Assembly: GCA_020881915.1 (NCBI GenBank)
Contig: JAJFPB010000008.1
Location: forward strand, 1,798,001 to 1,862,000
Reading direction: 5' to 3'
Source of the DNA: Paramyrothecium sp. XJ0827
Lineage: Eukaryota > Ascomycota > Sordariomycetes > Hypocreales > Stachybotryaceae
Length of the DNA: 64,000 nt
Part shown: positions 56,448-64,000 of the stretch, piece after piece
Layout: each line of letters begins with the position of its first letter
Numbering within the stretch: position 1 is the stretch's first letter
Translations under genes and position numbers: made by a program
The notes under the pieces: model-generated
What the model was told of the DNA's origin: nothing
The model's database searches: none
What the model saw: the letters and a program-made list of their open reading frames with translations, nothing else

Positions 56448-57475
56448 ATTGACTACTGGTTGTGTAAATGACGTTGGCTTTTTGAAGGTCACACTTGAAA
56501 GGCTGGTTTGATCTTAGAGCCTTTTTTGAGGTTTGATAGCATTAGTGGGCGCGAAGTTATATATATAATTAGACTTATTCACAAAGTCGGAAGCGCGGGA
56601 TATAATCGGAGAATAAGACACTATTATGGAGGATTGGGCCGACTCCCACGATTCCCACGACGCTAGCCGCCCAACATTGATGTTTGGACTTGCGACTGAG
56701 CCGAAATATTCAGCATGATTTCCTATAGTTACGAAGTGGCAAACGTGCCATTTTAAGAAGATTTGAGTTTGAGCAATTTGATTTCTTTCATCAATCACAT
56801 CACATCATTCTCATGGCAAGTTACGTCATTGATTAAATGAATGCCAGAAGCCTCATCGGCCGGGATATATGTGCCGACCTCCACTGATCCAGCACCAACA
56901 TGACATGCTTTCCTAATGAATCCAAGGCTGATTATTTTGTTCCTTATGTCCCGACAGCGGGGTCCGATTACAAAACAGCTTATTTCATGGCTTTGATCCC
57001 CAATCCGACAATATCGCTTCTGCCGTGTCAGATGACCATGTTTGCCGCTCGGTCAGCCGTACCGAGCCGTCTACACTCGTTGTCTCTCATGTTTTTGACA
57101 GTATTCATTTGATCATTTGCCTTTTAGCAGCCTGTCTGACGAAACGGCACCTCGAAGTGGTCATTAAGCGCACTCTACATTGCCTGCCGACGAACCGCAT
57201 CACCGAAGCCCCCCACGCCGAACCATGCATCATACATCACCCAGGCGCAGGGCAGGCCTCCAAACTCACCAAATCACAATTTGCACACTGAAATGCCGCT
57301 CGCCTTCACTTTTCATATCACCTGTGCAAACCGCGATATTCGAAGGTTCTGCTAGTCGGTCGCGGTTTGTGTCTTCCAAGTCGCAGGCCGCATGCCGACT
57401 CTATGATTAAGCTCAGTCCTAGGCTGCTGCCTCGCTACTAACCACAGTCTAGAACTCATAGTGTACAATTGATCT
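56448..57475. other. 1-kb interval between methyltransferase and regulator genes
   Basis: Contains CGG-AAGCG-CGG at 56588-56598 and an inverted repeat CTCGG-N9-CCGAG at 57048-57066. Small open frames at 56900-57410 lack conserved features. Confidence 0.5.
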
Positions 57476-58986
57476 TCATTCCGACCGCAAACACTTATCG
57501 GCAAGCATCTCAAGCTCTCGCTGAAAATTCTTCGCTTGCATAATTAGATATCGTCCGTCCGCGTCATCACACGCAAGCTGCGCGACTCTCTGCTGAAAGC
57601 CATCCACAATGCCCTTGAGCGCCTTCCAATGCGTCCTGACGAGCAGTTTCGTTACGGCTGTGCCCAGTTCCTTCGAGCCGACGTACTTGCCCAGGCGGAC
57701 CTGAGCGGGGATAAACCGGCTTCCATGCAATAGTATGGAGTTGTGCGTCCACTTTAGCAGCCGACACAACACCATGTTCGCCAAGAGAAGCCCCTGGGTG
57801 TCCCCCACACACTGATGACACTCGAATAAAGTCTTGATGGACGGTGTGACGAGCTGGGCCTGGATCAACAAGGCGTCGATGTCCCGCGCTTGCTTTGGGG
57901 CGGCCGAGGTGGCCTGCAGCGAGCAGAGATGCTTGCTGATTGTGGCGAAACAATCACACGGTGCCGTAGACGTGGCGTACCGCAAGTCCAGCGCTGATGA
58001 GGGGGGTGCTATACACGTCATCGGTATATTGTGTTCCAAGTTGACTGGTGTCGACATGACTGATTTTGTTGATGATGGTGTGAGACGGGACATGGTACTG
58101 ATTCCGGCTGACTTCTCGTTCGAGGCAGATATGCCAGCCCAGTCTCTGCTGCTATCTCCGTCTCCGCCGGCCAAGTCGAAATCGAAGCCACTGTCCAGAA
58201 TTTGCACATTTGTGTTCATCGGTACTACAAACGATTAGCCTTGATTCAAAATAGCAAAAGACACGGGGGACGCACTATTCGAGAAATCTGGCTCCGACAT
58301 CATCCCCTTCATAGTGTCAGCAGCCGTGTTCGGGTCGGGCGTTCACTCTTACTCACATTACCCATGGGCTCGTCAACCACCATTGGGAGCCAGTCTTCCA
58401 ATCTGTCGAGTTCGTTCGTCGTTGAAAACAACATGCCTTGAGGTGGTGAAAAAGTGAAGGTCACGGATGGTGTGCTATCTACATCGTGAATGTACTCACT
58501 GTTCTGTGGTGAATCGGACGTCTCGGCGGTCGAGTCCTCGTCACCACCAACTACGACTGAATCCTTTCCCCCTGCACTCCGTGTCGTGCTCTCGGTCTCT
58601 GGGCTAGATAGTTCAATCATCGTCGGTTCTGGAGCTGGCTTTTGCACTTTCAACTGTCTCATTTGTTGTAAACGCTCAATAGTCTTCTTGTTTAGGCTTC
58701 CTTTAGGCTTTCCGATCCTCGCCTTGACGCTATAGTGACATTGTATGTTCCTAGCGAACCCATTAGTCGTGATTGCCTTGGTGAATGTCGTGATATCTCA
58801 CTCTCGGGCGCAACGGGCGCATGGGTTCTCTCCTCCACATCGAATCTTAGCGGTGTGACAGGCGTCACAGGCACTTCGGAGTTTAGGCTGCTCCTTTTCC
58901 ATATGTGGAGGTCTTGGACTTTTTGACGACTCTTTGGCTGGGGGACTCTTTAAGCTACAATGTATCGTTTCTGAATCTCCCGACAT
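57476..58986 (-). CDS. Zn2Cys6 transcription factor, probable cluster regulator (GliZ position)
   Basis: Model complement(join(57476..58224,58362..58750,58802..58986)), 440 aa. Zinc cluster SACDACHTAKIRC and GENPCARCARENIQC, followed by the short linker and basic segment ARIGKPKGSLNKKTIERLQQ, an arrangement seen in AflR-type regulators of secondary-metabolite clusters. The middle is Ser/Thr/Glu-rich; the C-terminal helical part (LFECHQCVGDTQGLLLANMV) matches AflR-like domain proteins. The last intron uses a weaker GTAATG donor; GTGAGT five bases later would lose phase. It sits inside the cluster, divergent from the GliK-like gene, the usual context of a pathway-specific activator. Confidence 0.85.
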
Positions 58987-59611
58987 ATTGTAGATAGTTG
59001 ATGAGTCGCAACTGCTTTGTTTTGTCGAATCTGCCTGGTAGTTTGCAAGACAGACTACTGAAATTGCTGGGATGCCCCAAAAGTGATTATGATAGGGATG
59101 CGGAAAGGTCCGAAAGTAGATACGTAATTAGGTAGGCTATTCGAAATAAGAAGGCAATACCTGAAGCAATCTCAGGTTTCCATCCCCGGCAGAAAGGTCC
59201 GAATCCACCGGCTAATATTTCCCCAGGGGGAACGCAGGACCCTGGCAAGGCTGGCCTCATCTTGGATTAAATACAGGATTTGGGCCCAACTCTGGGCTGT
59301 CAATCTCATCACCTTGTCGGGCCATCGGATCCTTTACGCTCGGGTCCTCGCCACTAGTTGCATAAAACCGCTGCAACAGCTCAAAGGGTACTCAAAACCC
59401 CAGCCCTGACACGACGACAACGACGACGACGACGCGGCTTATGCAAAAGAGATAATATTCCACTTTTGGCAACTTCCCGCACAGACTGTGCGCAGCATCC
59501 ACTTGTGCGACCGTCTTGGCCAGCAGGATCCTTCATCTTCGTGAAGCTCCTCGGTCCCACCCACATCCAGAGAAGCCAGCTTCACACCACAATACTGTCA
59601 CGATCTTCAAC
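58987..59611. other. Bidirectional promoter between the regulator and the GliK-like gene
   Basis: Holds the 13-mer at 59316-59328 and a direct repeat GAAAGGTCCGAA at 59103-59114 and 59192-59203, 89 bp apart. The repeats lie within about 220 bp of the regulator ATG and could mediate its control. Confidence 0.55.
59316..59328. promoter_or_regulatory. Motif GTCGGGCCATCGG in the regulator/GliK-like promoter
   Basis: Identical 13-mer to 53567-53579, preceded in both by T (14 identical bases). It is about 284 bp from the GliK-like ATG and 330 bp from the regulator ATG. Confidence 0.5.
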
Positions 59612-60430
59612 ATGACGGACGAGAATCGCTGGTACTTTGCATATGGCTCCAACATGCTGGAGGAAGTTTTCGTAAAGCGGCGGAAGATTGAGCCCCTCAG
59701 AACAGAGGTGGCGGCCATCAAGACACACACCCTGTGCTTCAACATCATGGGCGTTCCTTACACAGAGCCGGCCATGGGGGGCATCCGTCCAATCGGGGAT
59801 CAAGAGGTTCCGGTGTATGGCGTCGCTTACCTCTTGACGGCTGCAGATATGAGTCGTGTCGTGCTGACAGAAGGGTGAGTTGCCGCTCACGAGAAGAATG
59901 AGGGGTGGTCTTGTGTGCTAAGAATCGACAGTGGAGGGATCGCCTATAAGCTGGAAGTGCTTGATGCCACATTGGAAGTGGACGGCTCCGTAGCAAAAGT
60001 CGTTACGCTGGTTGGAAGACACGGGATCAGCCGTAGTTGGGAGAGACTGCCATCCAAGCGATACATGGTGAGGAACCCCACACTTCGCAAGCGAGCACAT
60101 TAAAGAACTTGGCTGATTTTCCAGGGACTTTTAATTCGTGGTGCACACGAGAAGTCATTGCCTCGAGAGTATCAAGAAAGACTCCTTGCACAGCCCACCT
60201 TTGAGCCAACGCCCACTTCCAGATTTGAGCTTGGGAAGAAAACATTCAACATGATCTGGGTCAGAGCGCAATATTGGATCGAAAAGGCTGTTCATCGTCT
60301 CAAGGACGCTGAGGGAAATGTTCCGAAGTGGTTTTTGGGAGTGTTTGATTGCCTTCTCTACACTATGTGGTTTCAGCATGACTACGTGCATAGCAATATC
60401 TTTGGACGAGGCGATGGACTGCTGAAATAG
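59612..60430 (+). CDS. GliK-like gamma-glutamylcyclotransferase
   Basis: Model join(59612..59874,59932..60067,60125..60430), 234 aa. The signature WYFAYGSNMLEEVF (YGSN, which binds the gamma-glutamyl carboxylates) opens the protein, followed by GVAYLLTAADMSRVV and GGIAYKLEV, the fold of gamma-glutamylcyclotransferases. In gliotoxin biosynthesis GliK removes the gamma-glutamyl part of the bis-glutathione adduct. The three exons agree in phase. The C-terminus holds hydrophobic aromatic stretches (FLGVFDCLLYTMWFQHDY), as in ETP-cluster members of the family rather than housekeeping ones. Convergent with the dipeptidase gene, 18 bp apart at their 3' ends. Confidence 0.88.
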
Positions 60431-60448
60431 GACCTCTTCTTGTATTGT

Positions 60449-61924
60449 CTATTTTGCAGAATCATTCCTGGGTAGGTCTGGCTCTGCTTGGGGGTACGCT
60501 TGTCTTGCAACTGCTCGCAGCCCATCATTCCAAAGCTGCTTCACTGGTTCGCCCAGGACGGGCAATTTGTCAAAGCTCGCCGCCGATACCTTCTCGACAT
60601 CTTCTAGGACTCTGATGATATTTAAACCAAGTGTCTTCTCCACGTCAGCACGGCCAATCCCGCGCTCGAGCATCTTTGCCACTAGATCTGGGTACAGCGA
60701 CACGTCGTCGATGCCCTTGACGGCACTGAACATGCCGTCGTAATCTGATCCTAGGCCGAGGTGGTCGTACCCAATTAAGCCTGCGACGTGGAGGATATGA
60801 TCGACTATGTGATCAAGCCCTGCTTCTTTGGCATTTTCCGCCGTCAGTGAGGGTATGAACGAGATCATGATGACTCCATTATTGTTTCGCAACTTCTCCA
60901 AAACTGCGTCAGGAACATTGCGGGGGTGTGGGACAACAGAAGCTCTACCGTCGATAGTCAGTGTAAGAGTAGTTCCTCAAGCTGTGGTGTGAGCCACTTA
61001 CGCTGATGAATGGGAAAAAATGACCGGCGCAGTTGACAAGTCGAGGACGTGATGCATCACCGCCTCACTAGTGTGCGACAGATCGATAATCCTTCGCAGG
61101 GGTGTTAGAAGGCCCTAGAACTCGTTTTGAAATGATCCCTACATTCCGATGCGGTTCATTTCGCGGATCATGTCCTTGCCTTGAGCGGACAATCCATCAT
61201 GTGCCGGGGCGGCGGACGTCTTGCTTACCAATTAACACAAGACGAATAATTCCACTGAAGCTGCAACACGTACCGCACTGTCCGCATACAGGTTATTTTT
61301 GTTATGGGCCAGCGTTACATAGCGGACCCCGAGCTGGTGGTAGACGCGCAGGACGCTCGGGCTGTTGGCTATTTGGTGCAGGCCTTCGACGCCGATAAGG
61401 CTGGCGAACTTGCCCGCCTTGAACAAGTCGGTGATGTCAGACGCCTGCCTGACCAGGCCCAAATGGTCCTTGTACAGGTGAATGAGTCGATAGACGAGGT
61501 CGATTTGCTGGAGTGTGTCGCGTAATGCCTCGAAGTGCGCTGAATCGTCGCTGTAATCGTCCGAGTCTGGGCTGACAATCTCGGTTAATGTTGGCTAATA
61601 AAGTCCCACCCCCTTACGGAACGGGCCAAGGGGACGGGGACGGGGACGGGGACAAGGGTCTCGCTCACCAATCCACGTAGACACTCCAGAATGCGCCACC
61701 TGATTTGCCTCGCAGCAGGCGTTTGATGTCGACGTGCCCGACAAGGTTCTTGTCCGCTCCGAATCGCCCGTCCAACACGTTGTCGTAGAAGCCACGGATC
61801 AGATGGGGCCAGTCATTGTGACCATCTGCCTTCGGTCAGTCGGGTCGTCGCTGGGCCGTCGCTCGCTTATGGCATGCCCACCAATCAAAGGGACGGATCC
61901 CAGGATGTCCAGCGCTTCGTCCAT
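60449..61924 (-). CDS. GliJ-like zinc membrane dipeptidase
   Basis: Six-exon model complement(join(60449..60944,61002..61091,61143..61219,61274..61571,61669..61825,61882..61924)), 386 aa. Renal-dipeptidase-type metallopeptidase. Metal-site blocks: [14 protein letters not shown] (His, Asp), [11 protein letters not shown] (bridging Glu), IDLSHTS and VIFSHSSA (two His), and LGSDYDG. In gliotoxin biosynthesis GliJ hydrolyses the Cys-Gly bonds of the trimmed glutathione adduct, acting with GliK. The Arg that normally follows SHSSA is absent at the last exon junction. A G/C-rich GGGACGGGGACG microsatellite sits in the second intron. The ATG is the first Met of the conserved start; the frame stays open upstream without an ATG. 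Divergent from the MFS gene. Confidence 0.88.
61625..61655. repeat. GGGGAC tandem microsatellite in a dipeptidase intron
   Basis: About four copies of GGGGAC within the intron between exons 2 and 3 of the dipeptidase. Open in frame, but the splice sites on both sides are well placed. Confidence 0.7.
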
Positions 61925-62382
61925 GGTAGGGATGCGGTGCCACGCTGCACGGATCGCGGGCGGTGTCACACAAAGAGACGGCTCGGGCTTTCGCGTCTTG
62001 AGATTAGAGTCGGAACAAGGAATAGCGTCGTCCGCAGAGGCAGTTGTTCAAGGCCACGGGCCAAGAAAGGAGTCATGTATAAGTCGAGCCCGGACCAACG
62101 CGGGAAGAGGATCACCCCACCCTTTTCAACGAAGGCAACGTGGGCGGCATGGATTGTTTTCCTAATTCGAAAGTCTCCGGATAGTTTCCGTCCACCCCCG
62201 GTTCTCGCGATCGGTACAAAAACGCCCCAGTGGCCCTTCAGACTGCTTTGGGCTAGTCAGAGATCCTTCGTCATACGCACTGCCGAACCCTTTTTTGAAC
62301 TTCAGACCCTGTCGAGAACTTTTTCCTTAACTTCAGAAGCCGTCGGGCCACTTGCAAGAAGCACAGGACAAAGCATTTCACC
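61925..62382. other. Divergent promoter, dipeptidase and MFS transporter
   Basis: Shared 458-bp promoter region. It holds a partial motif copy (GTCGGGCCA) at 62342-62350, 33 bp upstream of the MFS ATG. No coding evidence. Confidence 0.5.
62342..62350. promoter_or_regulatory. Partial motif GTCGGGCCA upstream of the MFS gene
   Basis: The first nine bases of the cluster 13-mer; the second CGG is missing (CTTG follows). Weak on its own. Confidence 0.25.
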
Positions 62383-64000
62383 ATGGCTCTCACCTGGCGA
62401 GAACGCCTCCCGCCGTACCATCTCGGACAACGTCTGAGTGCCGCAGCAGACCTCAACCTCATTCTTGTCACCACGACGTTGGTGAACTTTCTCGATCTAT
62501 TCCAGCTCTCTGCTGTGCTCTTTGGGCTCCCGGACATTCAAGCATCCCTGAACTTTACGCACGAGGAGATCAATTGGATCTTGGTTGTTTACAGCATCAC
62601 CTTTGCCGCCCTGCTCTTGGTTGGAGGTCAACTCGGTCAGAGATTCGGCCTTGAAAAGACCTTCATTGCGGGCACGGCACTCCTTGCAATTTCGAACATC
62701 ATCAATGCCACTGCGCCAAACAAAGCCGCTCTCATCACCGGTCGTGCCATTTCTGGTATTGGTGCCGGCTTGACTGTACGTGTTCCGCTGCATGTCCTCT
62801 GACATACACTAACAGAAAACCTGCGCCCCAGGCTCCCAATGGACTAGCCATCATCAGTAACACATTCCCTGACGGTGAGGCCCGCCACAAAGCGTTGGCT
62901 GTGTACACGGCATGTGCACCGCTCGGCTCCACGATCGGAACAGTTGTCGGCTCCCTTCTGGCCTGTAAGCACCCCTAACCCCATTATGTGAGGACAATCA
63001 AGTAACAATGACTCACAGCTTCGCCCGCCGGATGGAGATCCATATTCTGGGTCAGCATCATCTTGACCGGATTGGCAACCGTTCTCGCATGTCTGTTCCT
63101 CCCTCGCTTCGACAGAAACAGCACGGTCCCAATTGACTTTATGGGAACCGCGGTCTTCACTGGCGGTGTTGCTCTTCTGGTCTACGGCCTCAATGATAGT
63201 GCGCGACTTGGCTGGACATCCCCAGCCGTCCTAACTACCATCATACTGGGCGCGATTGTGCTTGGGTCATTAGTTTTCGTTGAGCGAAAGGTGTCGAACC
63301 CAGCCATTCCGCGATATGTCTGGACCTCAGGACCTTTTGCGCTTATGATGGTGGCCGTGTTTGCTTTCGGCGGCAGCTTCAGCTCGTGGTTCTTTGTTAT
63401 TACCCAACTCGCTGTCAACTTACTTGACTACACACCAGTACTCACTGCCGTGTATCTTTTGGTACGTATTGCCCGTTGTTCCGCATGCGTTTCACACGCA
63501 ACGCGCAGTATCTATGATACAGGTGTGCTAATGAAATAACCATAAACAGCCTGGCGCTTTTGCTGCCATCTTCAGCGGAGCTATGGCCGCCCCTATGGTC
63601 AAGTGGATTGGCGAGAAGGGTACGCTCATGCTTGGTCTCACACTGACTGGATGCGGCGCCATTGCATGGGCCTTTGCGACTCCTGAACGAGCAGGCGGAA
63701 CTGGCAAGGGTGATGGGTTCTGGTACACCATCGTCACCGCTATGCTTTTCGTCTGCGGTAGTCCAGTTGCTATGGTTCCAGCTCAGAGCATCTTGCTCCG
63801 CCACGTTGAGTCGGGCAGTCACGCAGTTGCAGGCGCACTATTCAACACAGCCTACCAAGTTGGCGCCAGTGTCCTTCTTGCCGGCGCGAACGCGCTCATG
63901 AGTGGACACACAGAGCCAGCCGGTGACTTGAGGGTTGTAACATGGAAGGGCTACCGCAATGCTTTCTGGTTGCTGGTAGGCGTTCTCTTTGGTGGCGCTT
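62383..64000 (+). CDS. MFS transporter, DHA2-type, GliA-like (truncated by window end)
   Basis: Model join(62383..62775,62832..62964,63019..63461,63550..>64000), 473 residues visible; family members are usually about 530-560, so perhaps 70 residues lie beyond 64000. Fourteen-helix drug:H+ antiporter type. Early helices LILVTTTLVNFLDLFQLSAV, the motif A region LLVGGQLGQRFGLEKTFIAG, and the motif C region ISGIGAGLTAPNGLAIISNT and ALAVYTACAPLGSTIGTVVG. Position next to dipeptidase, GliK-like and NRPS genes suggests it exports the ETP product, adding to self-protection. The intron phases agree. Divergent from the dipeptidase. Confidence 0.9.

Noticed and set aside
1..64000. CRISPR array, bacterial operon features or ribosome binding sites
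   Set aside because: No regularly spaced short repeats; the genome is eukaryotic with spliceosomal introns.

Overview
The window comes from a filamentous ascomycete (Pezizomycotina, probably a Sordariomycete; the species cannot be named from the sequence). The signs are short GT-AG introns of about 50-110 nt, widely spaced monocistronic genes on both strands, and fungus-typical families: Zn2Cys6 regulators, HET-domain proteins, RTA1 and SAT4/rhodopsin-like membrane proteins, a tannase-type esterase, a BBE-type oxidase and fungal NRPS chemistry. I rebuilt gene models by joining reading frames through consensus splice sites and checking that the phases agree.

Layout. 0-2 kb: a deaminase-fold gene with a doubtful splice. 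2-7.5 kb: a gene-poor, decayed zone with a 46-bp-arm hairpin, a triplet/12-mer repeat tract, two tiny spliced gene candidates, a Ty3/gypsy reverse-transcriptase fragment and a 74-bp direct repeat. 7.5-33 kb: ordinary accessory genes (ACH1-type CoA transferase, tannase/feruloyl esterase, RTA1-like protein, two Zn2Cys6 factors, a secreted FAD oxidase, a SAT4-like membrane protein, a flavin oxidoreductase next to a membrane-anchored methyltransferase, an SDR and a cytosolic-PLA2-like lipase). 33-40 kb: two HET-domain genes flanking a small secreted protein, then a PQ-loop protein. 41-46 kb: a single-pass Cys-rich membrane protein, two genes broken by in-frame stops (isochorismatase-like and pectin methylesterase) and an F-box-like protein.

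47.2 kb to the right edge is the main discovery: a biosynthetic cluster of the epipolythiodioxopiperazine (ETP; gliotoxin/sirodesmin-type) class. It holds a two-module NRPS (GliP-like), a dithiol oxidase (GliT-like), a SAM methyltransferase, a Zn2Cys6 regulator (GliZ position), a gamma-glutamylcyclotransferase (GliK-like), a zinc membrane dipeptidase (GliJ-like) and an MFS exporter (GliA-like) cut by the window end. By analogy with the gliotoxin pathway, the NRPS would make a diketopiperazine, glutathione would supply sulfur, GliK- and GliJ-like enzymes would trim the glutathione adducts, the GliT-like enzyme would close the disulfide and protect the cell, and the MFS protein would export the product. 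The P450s, glutathione S-transferase and C-S lyase expected of such a cluster are not in the window and would lie beyond 64000. The NRPS ends after its second C domain without the terminal T domain known from GliP. A 13-bp motif of the form CGG-N5-CGG recurs upstream of several cluster genes.
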